Shown here: piece after piece, positions 21,690 through 31,243 of the stretch
Numbering within the stretch: the stretch's first letter is position 1
Layout of the letters: each line of letters starts with the position of its first letter
NCBI GenBank assembly: GCA_029953675.1
Contig: JAMWBK010000011.1
Coordinates: 930,001 to 994,000 of the forward strand
From: Rhodosorus marinus
Lineage: Eukaryota > Rhodophyta > Stylonematophyceae > Stylonematales > Stylonemataceae
Direction of reading: 5' to 3'
DNA length: 64,000 nt
Program-made: the position numbers and the translations under genes
The notes under the pieces: model-generated
Told to the model about the DNA's origin: nothing
The model's input: the letters and a program-made list of their open reading frames with translations, nothing else
Database searches by the model: none

Positions 21690-22253
21690 ATGGAGACAGC
21701 GGTGAACTTTGAGGATCAGGAGTATATCAGGCTGTCAGGGAAATCTTTGGTCTCTGCTGTTGCAGAAGCTTTGGAGCGAGCCTGTACTGATGAAGAGCTT
21801 GTAGAATCGACTATTCCGAAATGCTTTTTCGGCAGGAAGCAGTCGATCTCGATGGAGTCTTACGTGCAGAGGCTGTATGAGTTTATGGACTGCTCGGATG
21901 TGGTGTTCATTACGGCGCTAGTTTATTTGGACAGGATTGAGATCGCGAATAGGAGCAACAGATTGACACCGGAGAATGTCCACAGGCTGTTTGCGACAGC
22001 TGTGCTTCTTGCGGTCAAGTATCAGGATGATGAGATATTTGACAACTCCTACTACGCAATGGTGTTTGGATTCTCAAACCTGGCGGAGATCAACCGTTTC
22101 GAGGCGACTTTGCTGTGCTTCTTGGACTTCCGTGTGAGTGTGAGCGAGAAGGAGTACTTGTTCTACAAGACGCACCTGATCCAGTCATCCGCGCAAACTC
22201 CGACGCAATCGGAATTCGTGCTGTCAAGCGTTCCAGTGGCATCCGCGGCCTAA
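21690..22253 (+). CDS. Pho80-like (P/U-type) cyclin, copy 1
   Basis: 187 residues, intronless, from the ATG at 21690. A single cyclin fold covers about residues 40-155: SYVQRLYEFMDCSD, VFITALVYLDRIEIAN, VHRLFATAVLLAVKYQDDE and FEATLLCFLDFRVSVSEKEY. These are the helices of the Pho80/PCL/plant CYCU group (cyclin N domain, YLDRI and KYxDDxxxxNxxYA-type motifs). Such cyclins bind a Pho85/CDKA-like kinase and link phosphate or nutrient status, or cell polarity, to the cycle. The copy at 25539 differs at only five residues, so both are likely functional. The 3' flank is also strongly conserved between copies. Confidence 0.88.
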   Translation: METAVNFEDQEYIRLSGKSLVSAVAEALERACTDEELVESTIPKCFFGRKQSISMESYVQRLYEFMDCSDVVFITALVYLDRIEIANRSNRLTPENVHRLFATAVLLAVKYQDDEIFDNSYYAMVFGFSNLAEINRFEATLLCFLDFRVSVSEKEYLFYKTHLIQSSAQTPTQSEFVLSSVPVASAA

Positions 22254-25200
22254 GGACACTACCTTTATTTCTATATATCTATATATTTGTACATGTCATT
22301 TGAACAGTTGTAAATAGCTTTCAAGCATATCTTAAGTAACTAAAACAAACCAAACAATTGAAACAACTCATACTCGCAAGCAAATCAGGGGAAATTGGTT
22401 CTACCATCGCAGCCCTCGATGTAAACAGTGGATTTGCTCCACAGAGTCTCCACGCTGACGCCTTTATAAGAAGAAACCATCTCATCGATGGCATTCGAGC
22501 AACCGGTGAGTTTTTTTTTTTGGAGCAGCAGCATGAGCAAAGCCCGAGGCTTGCTCAACGAGTCACAGTTTCAGACTGCGCAGAACGTACGAGACTCTTC
22601 AGAAACTCCACTCCGCAACCACCTCGAGGAAAACGTCACTTCTTCAGCGATACGTTGCCCAGAACCAAGGTTTGGATCGCGACCACTGGCAGGAGGTTAA
22701 CTACGCTAATTCAGTACTGAGCCATATTCGCAAGGGTACTCCGTATTTATTAGATAACGAGACGCATTAAAGATAACCAAACAAACCTGTCACTTTTTCA
22801 GATGCCGTAGACAGGGCAGATCAGTTTGTCTGATCCAAAACTACCCTAAACAGAGCGAGCTCCAGCGAGGCTAGATGGACCACTCGCCAACCTCCACAGG
22901 GTTTTAGAATTGCAGCAAAAATACTATCAGACGAGTCTTCACCTTTGGAGCTGTGCTTGGTGCTGAGCAGGAATACCCCCGATCCGTACCAGCACTGTCA
23001 TCAGCCCCCAATTCGAGGGAATGTGTCCCATTAGCTTCGTGACGCTCGCAAAAGCCACGAAAGTACGAACGTAATTCTAGTACGTGTACTAGTATATTGA
23101 TTACCGCTTGATCGTACGATACTTCGTTTACAGTTCGAGCAAACCGGTCAAGCGAGCATTGCGCAGCTGGGTCCACTGGAGGAAAGCTGAGAGGTCGTCA
23201 CGGGTGCGCTAGTGAATTCGCCTTTCACCGAGACATGTCAAGCAAGAAAGAGCAAGCGAGCAACGCCCAGTGGGGTCCGCTGAAAGCGAGTTTCAAGACC
23301 ATCAGGACCGCTTGCAAGAATTCACTAAATTCACAACCCAAATTTATTATTTAAAAACAAAGAGTTTTCGGCACTGTCAACATTGTGCCGTGCCCACACA
23401 CAGTTCGGGCGAAAGTACTGGAAATAAGGGGGCAAAGCCAGTCCAAGGCCGGTGCAAATCAGGCAGAAAACGATGTGGACCATGATGTAAGATTCACGCA
23501 ATGGTGGGAAACTCAGTCTAACGAAACCCTACCAATCTGGTTTGGATTGTTGTTGAGCTACAACTACCAGCACGTTCAAGGCGAGTCGACTTGAGAAAGG
23601 GACCATTTTATTCAAAAAAAACACGAGAGCTGCAAGCAGCCGTGGAAACAGGCGCTTCATTCGGCACAGTGGAAGAAGGTCGTTTTCTCGTTACCAAACC
23701 AGCAATTATCCTATGACTGCCCTTACGCAAAACTCGGGACCACACGGCCCGAGCGCAGCCATCAATTCCTCGAAATTGACACGGGATAGTGACTTTGAGG
23801 TGCTGTGCAAAGACTAGAAATGACGGGCAGCCCGACATGACGATCAATGATGGCCGCTCTAGGGTGGCGCGAATCCGAATATGAGGCGATATCATGTCCC
23901 ATCCCTACCGGACAAAGTTCCCCCTAGAAACGAGCAGCTCATCAAAAATATGTAACAAACGAAATCGCAATCCCGTCCGAGCACCTCTGGGCCTCCAACC
24001 TTCTGCCGGAGAACTTCGCCATCGAAACCCGAGCCACGCGTCGAAAAGATTTCTTTACTTATTTTCATCGTTTTTACAAAGAATCCCGTCCATATTGGCA
24101 TGTCCCGCAGGAACCCAAAAAACAGAGCAAATTCGACTGAAAACAACAAAGTTAGCGTTCTGAGAATCCATTGAAACAGCTGGCTTGGAGAGTTTCTTCG
24201 CATCTCAGTTACACCTCAATTCTCTCAAAAACAAACGCAAAACAATATCCAGATACACCAGGATTAGCCCAACTCCAATCAATATGATCGTTAAACTACT
24301 TCTTAATATTTATTAATTCATTATCATACGGAAACACTGTTTGCATTGGTTATTTAGATCTTATCTCATCTATTAACGAAAGATAATTTGAAGATAGTCT
24401 TCACTAATAACCAATTATAAACCTTAGCTGAACTTCACTGAACTAACCACGATGCAGGAACTCCAAAAACGTGGGCAAGGTAAAAAACACAGCACCCTAA
24501 ATACGGAACTGATCTCCATTGGCCAATTCAGCCAGCACCGGCAAAAAACTATTTGCTATTCATCCACAAATCAATTCTATCCCAAAGAACATACATTTCC
24601 CCCCCACGAGCACGTCCAGACATGGTGAATACTAACCGATTCTACCTCGAAAGCCTCCATTTTCTACTCCAAAACAAAAACAATCGCAGCCAGCATTCAG
24701 TCCAGTCGAAAACTCAACGCTAATGACTGAATGTCAGTCAAGACATCGTTTCCCGTTTGCGTGTGCATTGCGTTTCGGGTCATCCTCGATATGGCCGCAT
24801 AAATATATCCAGAAATTGGTTGCGGCGTACTTGCTCTTCCTACTAAAAAGATCGCTTTCCTTCTGCGTTTGACCAGTAGCAACGTAGGCCCCTTTCTCCT
24901 TCCCCGTTTAGGGCTGGATTGCAAGATGTCCGGAAAATAGAAAAGCCGAAGAAAAACGATGAGACGGCTTCTTCTTTTCGTTGGAGGAGAAAGGAGAGGG
25001 TTGTGCTACTTCCGCATTTCTTCATGCTGTCCGAAGCAGGGACGTGCGAAAACAAGGTAGGAGGAATATATATAATTTATGTGATAAAATTCCAACGTTA
25101 AGAGGTGGGAGCCCGTAAAGATTTGATCAAGGCGAGGGTTTTGACCCCTTTTTTCTACCCGCCATTGCTTTCTTGGAATTGAGGTGTTCGTGTAGTCGTT

Positions 25201-25412
25201 GAGAGCAAAATTTGCACAGCTTTTTTTTTTTGTTTATTTTTGTGAATGGATTCTGGACCTGTTGGTTGAATCTTGTTTATGCTGTCAGAAGTATATTTGT
25301 TTTTTGGTTGTTTTATGATGGATTTGTTGGGTGCTTGTTCACATTGTAGGGATGACGGGCTGTGCGTGCTGAGCGGATATGCGGATATTGGGTGAGTTGG
25401 GGATTGTGCAGG
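22254..25412. other. Cyclin 1 3' flank and non-coding part of duplication unit 2
   Basis: 22254-22783 is the 3' flank of cyclin 1 and closes unit 1. From 22784 the sequence repeats unit 1 with many small indels. No conserved reading frame is seen. Confidence 0.6.
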
Positions 25413-25419
25413 TTATAAG
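25413..25419 (+). promoter_or_regulatory. TATA-like element of cyclin gene 2
   Basis: TTATAAG, 126 bases upstream of the ATG, equivalent to the element at 21573 in unit 1. Confidence 0.5.
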
Positions 25420-25538
25420 AGTGGTGGCTGGTGGTGTGGGAGTATAGAGGGGAGAGAGTTGGATGTGGAGCAAAGAAAGGACAAGGATAAGCAGAAGCAG
25501 AAGAAGAGGTAAAGCGGGTTTTTGGTTGAATAGAGGTG

Positions 25539-26102
25539 ATGGAGACAACGGTGAACTTTGAGGATCAGGAATATATCAGGCTATCAGGGAAGGCCTTGGT
25601 CTCTGCTGTTGCAGAAGCTTTGGAGCGAGCCTGTACTGATGAAGAGCTTGTAGAATCGACTATTCCGAAATGCTTTTTCGGCAGGAAGCAGTCGATCTCG
25701 TTGGAGTCTTACGTGCAAAGGCTGTATGAGTTTATGGATTGCTCGGATGTGGTGTTCATTACGGCGCTAGTTTATTTGGACAGGATTGAGATCGCGAATA
25801 GGAACAACAGATTGACGCAGGAGAATGTCCACAGGCTGTTTGCGACAGCTGTGCTTCTTGCGGTAAAGTATCAGGATGATGAGATATTTGACAACTCCTA
25901 CTACGCAATGGTGTTTGGATTCTCAAACCTGGCGGAGATCAACCGTTTCGAGGCGACTTTGCTGTGCTTCTTGGACTTCCGTGTGAGTGTGAGTGAGAAG
26001 GAGTACTTGTTCTACAAGACGCACCTGATCCAGTCATCCGCGCAAACTCCGACTCAATCGGAATTCGTGCTGTCAAGCGTTCCAGTGGCGTCCGCGGCCT
26101 AA
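25539..26102 (+). CDS. Pho80-like (P/U-type) cyclin, copy 2
   Basis: 187 residues, intronless. It has the same cyclin-box architecture as the copy at 21690. The differences I count are Ala4Thr, one Ser/Ala near residue 19, Met/Leu in the SISxESY stretch, Ser/Asn and Pro/Gln near residues 91-95, plus about eight silent changes, giving roughly 97-98 percent DNA identity over 564 bases. Flanks are clearly more diverged, so the protein is under constraint or the CDS was homogenised by conversion. Expected to activate a Pho85/CDKA-type kinase. Two near-identical cyclins suggest a dosage role, which is inference. Confidence 0.88.
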   Translation: METTVNFEDQEYIRLSGKALVSAVAEALERACTDEELVESTIPKCFFGRKQSISLESYVQRLYEFMDCSDVVFITALVYLDRIEIANRNNRLTQENVHRLFATAVLLAVKYQDDEIFDNSYYAMVFGFSNLAEINRFEATLLCFLDFRVSVSEKEYLFYKTHLIQSSAQTPTQSEFVLSSVPVASAA

Positions 26103-27872
26103 GGACACTATCTTTATTTCTATATATATATGAATATTTTTATATGTCATTTGAACAGTTGTAAATAGCTTTCACGCATATTTTAAGTAACTAAAACAAA
26201 CCAAACAATTGAAACAACTCATACTCGCAAGCAAATCAGCGGAAATTGGTTCTACCATCGCAGCCCTCGATGTAAGCAGTGGATTTGCTCCACAGAGTCT
26301 CCACGCTGACGCCTTGATAAGAAGAAACCATCGCATCGATGGCATTCGAGCAACCCGAGTACGTTTTTTCTTGGAGCAGCAGCTTGAGCAAAGTCTGAGG
26401 GTTGATCAACGAGTCACAGTTTCGGACTGCACAGAACGTACGAGACTCTTCAGCAACTCCACTCCGAAACCACCTTGAGCAATAAATCACTTCTTCAGTG
26501 ACACATCGCGATGAACCCAAGCTTGGGTCGATCACGACCACTGTCAGGAGGCTTCTCGAAGCTCTCTCGCTCACTCGTACTTACTTCGGACTCTTCCGAA
26601 TTACGAAACTAAAGTCCTTTCCCCTTCAAACAGTACGCAGCAGAAACATTCACAAGGCCTTTGGGCTACGTCGCCAAGTGAGGTCTGGGGAAGATCTGCA
26701 AAGCTGTCAGCACCACATCGGGTCTCCAGATATTATTCAACACCAGAGCACACGGAAGAAAACAAATGGTCTGTATTTCAGAAATCGACACGTCTTGGTA
26801 AAACTCTCCTTGTAAAACTGTCTCGGCTCAGTGATTGGTTATTATAGCACTACTTGACTCAATTAACCACGCTAATGCAGTACTGATCCATATTTGGAGG
26901 TGTACTGCGTATCTATTGGATATCGAGAAATGTTAAGGATAAAACGGAGATGTATTGGCTAATTAGGAGCCAAACGCAGAGGACTATATTAGACAGCTCT
27001 AGGCCGAACTGGGGGAGGTAGGAGAAGAGCAAAGCAACGAATTCTTGGTGCAAGTGACATCAGACTTTACGGGATTTTGTTCAGGGTGTCTTGGCTTTGG
27101 GAGTCTTTCTGCTGGCGAATGGCGAAAATTGGAGGGAGAGTCTTTCGGGTAGCGACTGCGGGAAAATTGGTGAGACAGTCTTTCGGGTAGCGACTGGCGA
27201 AAACTTGGCGGGAGAGAGTCTTTAGGGAAGAAATGGAGGGCGCAAATTGTTGGGAGTCCTTTTTTAGTTCTTTAAGGGATTATCAATTTAAGCGTTAATA
27301 TACAGTAGACATAAAGTACAGAATTGGCGATTTATTTATTTAAGAAGAAACACATAAAGTATACAATACAGAAAATAGCTTTGTACACGCCCATTCTTTG
27401 GTAGGGGGCCGTTGTTTCATCCAACCAATCATCGATTCATCTAACCCAAGTCAATCCAATAACCGCTACGTTTCTCCCTAATCTCTCATTAAACAAGTTT
27501 TAAGAAATATAATTGGATATTAGGATATTCCATACGAGAATATAATCCAATTGTGGAGTTTAATTGGTTATCAGCTATTAATATTTACAGAATCGAACAT
27601 AAATCAATATTTATCCTTTTTAATTGGATGTATACAGTTTTGCAACATCTTTATAAACCAATGAATAATATTGAAATATTATAAATAGCTTATTTAACCA
27701 ATGAAATACTTCAGTTTAGCCAGGGGTTGTAATTTACGGAATGAGAACTTGGGAGCAAAATGTTACGGTTTGCAAGGACAGAGGCGCTGACTGTGATCGT
27801 GATGGAGCAGAGGGATGGGAGTGAGGCAAGTCATGGGAGTAGAACTCATTACTGAGGGGTTTTAAAACTAGG
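26103..27872. other. Intergenic, cyclin 2 to P450
   Basis: The 3' flank of cyclin 2 includes the roughly 300-base segment absent from unit 1. It is followed by a 37-base tandem repeat (27092-27258) and AT-rich DNA (27290-27720). A TTATAAAT element at 27679-27686, about 190 bases before the P450 ATG, may be its promoter. Confidence 0.5.
27092..27258. repeat. Tandem repeat, about 37-base unit, 3-4 copies
   Basis: Units centred on GGCGAAAATTGG...AGTCTTTCGGGTAGCGACT. Two units are close to identical in the AGTCTTTCGGGTAGCGACTG block (near 27140 and 27177); the flanking units are degenerate. Confidence 0.75.
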
Positions 27873-29234
27873 ATGGAGCCATATGGCAATGACCATCTGT
27901 TTCACGACTCTACTCTTGCCTTTTCCTCTGATGTGGAGAAGTGGCTTCGAGATCAGGGGTCGTCTGAAGGCGACCTGAGTCAGCGGCGAGACGTTTTTCG
28001 GACTCGTCTGGCGACCAAGCGATGTGTTGTTGTAGCTGGATACGAAGCATGCAGAGATGCGCTTGAGGAGAAGGAGTTTGTTGCATCTCAAGCTTACAAT
28101 GAGCTGCTTTCTGGTGTCATGGGTGAGACCACTCTCCTTACGATGGAGGAAGACGGTGAGCTGCTGAAAGCGACCAAGATGTTGCTCCACGGGACGATTT
28201 TGAAGTCAATGGATCATATCGTATTCACGTCACTGATTCCCAAACTGGAAGAGCGACTAGATAAGCTGTCAGGAAAACCCGTGAACCTGTATGAAGTCGT
28301 TCGTGACTGTATAGCGGACTCAATCGTCTCCGAGGTTATCGGACCGCACCATATCGACGAACGCCAGCAGCTAGATTTGCTCCTCAAGGACCACTTTCGC
28401 GCTGCTTCGAGGCCACCAGTGAAGCTCAAGCTGGGCAAGATTTGGATGTCAGCTTTTCAGCGCGGAATTGAGGCTCGGGATAAGCTGCTCGCAAAATTCG
28501 AGGCTGTAGTCAAGAACTTTGAACCTTCCGAGGGCGAGTCCTGTTCTGCTGATTGTTCTTCCCTGTTATGTGCGATCTTCACGGAGAACAACAATTGGAA
28601 GATGGATAACAAGACGGCACTCAGCACCAAGCACCTCGCGGGGATTCTGTTAGTGCTCAGCAACACGATTATTCCGAAAACGGTGGCGACGCTCGTCGCC
28701 TCGACCTGCGCGTCGATCACACTGGACATCTCGCTGTTCGAGAAGGCCCACAACGAGGCAAAGTCGTGCCAAGTCGACATCAAGAGCTGCGCTGGGATGC
28801 AGGAAAACTGCTCCGAAACCATACGGCTCTGCACCAAAGAAACGCTGCGACTTTGGCCCGCGCTCATCGCGGCTCCGAGAAAGTGCAACAATGACGTCAT
28901 CTTCCGAGGCTATAAGATCCCAAAAGGCCGCTATGTGATCATCATGTTGTTGGCAGGCAACCGGGACCCAGCTTCGTACGGTCCTTCGGCGAACGAGTTC
29001 TCGGTGAAGAGATGGAAGGTGACTCCCCCACCTCCGGAGCCGTTGAGCTTTGGGGGTGGACCCCGTTCCTGCTCGGGACGCGACCTTGCCGAGAAGATCA
29101 GCGTCGCCGTCATCTGCAAGCTGCTTCAGAAATACTCGTCGTGGCAGCTCAAGAAGGGCAGCAATCCTCTCGACTACAAATGGTTTCCAGTTTCTGCGCA
29201 TCGAGAACCCGTCAAATTTGTCTTCACACCTTGA
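27873..29234 (+). CDS. Soluble cytochrome P450
   Basis: 453 residues, intronless, from the ATG at 27873. Haem-binding loop FGGGPRSCSG with the thiolate Cys at residue 400; K-helix ExxR as ETLR at 323-326; a PERF-like region around residues 370-381 (FSVKRW). Length is slightly short for the family (about 450-520). No N-terminal membrane anchor is visible, so it is probably soluble or loosely associated, unlike typical ER P450s. The I-helix (about 255-275) reads AGILLVLSNTIIPKT, without the usual acid-Thr pair; Asn-Thr in that place recalls the CYP7/CYP8 group. It therefore may catalyse isomerisation or a specialised hydroxylation rather than standard oxygen activation. Substrate unknown. Confidence 0.9.
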   Translation: MEPYGNDHLFHDSTLAFSSDVEKWLRDQGSSEGDLSQRRDVFRTRLATKRCVVVAGYEACRDALEEKEFVASQAYNELLSGVMGETTLLTMEEDGELLKATKMLLHGTILKSMDHIVFTSLIPKLEERLDKLSGKPVNLYEVVRDCIADSIVSEVIGPHHIDERQQLDLLLKDHFRAASRPPVKLKLGKIWMSAFQRGIEARDKLLAKFEAVVKNFEPSEGESCSADCSSLLCAIFTENNNWKMDNKTALSTKHLAGILLVLSNTIIPKTVATLVASTCASITLDISLFEKAHNEAKSCQVDIKSCAGMQENCSETIRLCTKETLRLWPALIAAPRKCNNDVIFRGYKIPKGRYVIIMLLAGNRDPASYGPSANEFSVKRWKVTPPPPEPLSFGGGPRSCSGRDLAEKISVAVICKLLQKYSSWQLKKGSNPLDYKWFPVSAHREPVKFVFTP

Positions 29235-30113
29235 GCAAGTCTCTCACCGAAAGGCCAACTGGGATCGGGCCTCGCTATGTTCCAGTCTGACGGTGGTGCG
29301 TTTCAGAACTGAAAAACTGCACAGAAAATTATTCAGGCACAGCTTGTCCTTCATCCCCGTGAGGAAATAGAGCAGAGGAGTTCAATGACTTGCCAGACGG
29401 TTCAGCTTGGGTGTCGGACTACTGCGCTCCCTTCGGAAGTCAGCGGGGCTTCAAATGGACTGATCAAGGCCTCTGGTTCAGCTGAGCAGTGAAACGCTTT
29501 GTCGATATCCACACAATGTCAATAGATTCACTTCCTCTTCTGTCGTCAGGTGCGCTCCTGATGATTGATGAAGGCTTTGTAAGATACTGGTTCAGCTGAA
29601 CAGTGAGAGAGTCCGGGTCGAAGCGGTGAATCGATGACTACTGCTACGTACTGACTTGACTGAGGCGGAGTACTGAGCTCGCCATTCGGTAGTCAGCGGC
29701 GCTCTTGATGGACTGGCCGAGGCCTTCTAGCAATCTGTTGAGCTGAATAGAGGGAGACTCCATCTTTGTCTATGTCTTTGTAAATAGCTGACTACTAAAC
29801 GTACTAGCTGGACACGTTCGCAACCAGTCCGGGTTAGTACTAGAGCGCAAAATCGGGTTGACCGAGAACTGTAGTATACGGCAGGCGAGAGTTTTAGGCA
29901 GAAAGCAGTAAGGTCTTCCTGTCTGGGTTTCCTCTCTCTCTCTAGGCTAGTCCTTTGAGGCGCTGAAGATCTCTCATGTGCATATTCAGCCTTGATAACA
30001 ACTGAGTTTTTCCTTCTGGTCATTTTCAAAGTACAAGAAGACTTTTTAGAGCTCAATGATGAGCCTTGGCTCGGATTTTGCGCTAATAAATTGAGTTTAG
30101 GGAACGCGTTTTA
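29235..30113. other. P450 3' flank with degenerate repeats
   Basis: No gene supported. It contains a degenerate unit of 70-80 bases repeated three times (29418-29753). Confidence 0.55.
29418..29753. repeat. Degenerate interspersed repeat, three copies
   Basis: Copies at about 29418-29492, 29535-29610 and 29671-29753. The shared order of blocks is GTCAG..GCGCTC, then ATGGACTG, then AAGGC, then GGTTCAGCTGA.CAGTGA. Spacing is 115-135 bases. Confidence 0.6.
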
Positions 30114-30395
30114 TCACAGATCTTCATGAAGCGCCCTCACTCTGGCATGAACCTTTCGCAGCTTCTTGGCGGTATGTTCGAGGCTCCGCTTGGTCTCGAG
30201 CAGGTCGTCGGCTGCACCCTGCAACTCCGGCATGGAAGTCACCGTCTCAGACATCCGATCAACCACCGCTCGCAGCTCAACCACCCTGCCCATCAGCTGG
30301 CCCTGAGCGGCCTCGAGCCCAACCAAAGATTCATTCCGCGTCTCCCCAGCGCCCTTCGCAAGCTCACTTATCGATCCAGCCACAGCCTCCTCCAT
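30114..30395 (-). CDS. Small coiled-coil protein
   Basis: 93 residues from the first ATG in frame (30395). The frame is open upstream to about 30488 without another ATG, so an upstream exon is possible (an AG acceptor lies near 30489). The open part would add about 28 residues with the same helical character. The sequence is rich in E, K, R, L and A with heptad-like spacing (LVGLEAAQGQL, VVELRAVVDRM, LLETKRSLEH). There is no signal peptide or membrane segment. The pattern resembles small subunits of tethering or organelle-biogenesis complexes, but I do not recognise a family. Codon use looks like that of neighbouring genes. Confidence 0.55.
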   Translation of the reverse strand: MEEAVAGSISELAKGAGETRNESLVGLEAAQGQLMGRVVELRAVVDRMSETVTSMPELQGAADDLLETKRSLEHTAKKLRKVHARVRALHEDL

Positions 30396-30553
30396 CTCTC
30401 TCTCCCATTCAAAACAATACAACTGCTCCAAAGCAGCTTTCACTCGACCCTCCTCTCCCGCTCTTGAGAAAACCTTCAACCAGACTTTCTAAAGCATCTC
30501 AAAGAGCCCCCTCCCAAAGTCACCCTCCCAGCTTTCTCCATGCTAAAACATCC

Positions 30554-30930
30554 AGAGTTCGATTCCCAGGCTTTGCGACCAAACCTCCCCAGTGTCTGAC
30601 ATTCTTGAGGCTTTGTCACTTCTCTATTGATCTTGAGTTCGGTCTCGACTTTGCGACCAAACCTGCACTGGCTACTGTCCGAAGTTTCTTTGGAAGCTTT
30701 TTCACATCACCAATGACCGAGAGTTCGGCCCCGACTTTGCGAGCAAGTTTTTGACCGGTGTCTATGGCCACGCAACTGGAATATTCAACAGCAATTTCAG
30801 GCTCTTGAGAAGCTCAGCTCGCTTTCCAAAGTGTCTCAAGACTTCAAATCACTAAAGGAAGCCGGCACTCCAGTGCCGTTCAACTAGAGCTTTTTCACTA
30901 CCAAAGATCGAGAGGTCGATCCCAAACTTG
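30554..30930. repeat. Imperfect tandem repeat, about 80-90 base unit
   Basis: GAGTTCGATTCCCAGGCTTTGCGACC (split here as GAGTTCGATTC and CTTTGCGACC) recurs with changes at 30634 and 30721 and, degraded, near 30910. Stretches such as AGCTTTTTCAC precede the later units. It lies upstream of the coiled-coil gene and may have arisen by local duplication. Confidence 0.6.
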
Positions 30931-31243
30931 TGTGAGGGGCTTCGACTGCTGCCTGAGTATTTTTTCTTTAAGAGTGCTAAGGTGCTGGCCCAGCGACTGA
31001 GCCGTAGATTGGGCTGGAGAGGTGCCTGGAAGTGCTGTTGACGACAATCAACAGTATAGAGGTCTAAAACAAACCTTTATGAGTAAATAGATTAATTAAC
31101 TTTAGTTACAGTCGTTAGTGTGCTCTTATGGGCACTTAAATAGCTTTAAATCCTAAAATCTTCACCGACCAAACCAACTCGCCCATAGGTTTTGAGCCCG
31201 GTTTGGTCGGCGGGGTATAGGTTCATCAGCCGATGCAACCATG

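Larger units (their letters stand above)
18948..22783. repeat. Tandem duplication, unit 1
   Basis: About 3.84 kb starting AACAAACCTGTCAC, which recurs at 22784. Matching landmarks in the same order are the GACGAGCTCCAGCGAGGCTA region, the ATGTGGACCATG region, the Pho80-like cyclin and its 3' flank. Cyclin starts are 3,849 bases apart. The unit is shorter at its 3' end, lacking about 300 bases present at roughly 26555-26860 in unit 2. Confidence 0.85.
22784..26960. repeat. Tandem duplication, unit 2
   Basis: Repeats 18948-22783 in direct orientation. The cyclin CDS is the best-preserved part. Near the 3' end the sequence TTAACCACGCTAATGCAGTA (26868 region) matches TTAACTACGCTAATTCAGTA of unit 1 (22698 region) after about 300 extra bases. 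Confidence 0.85.
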
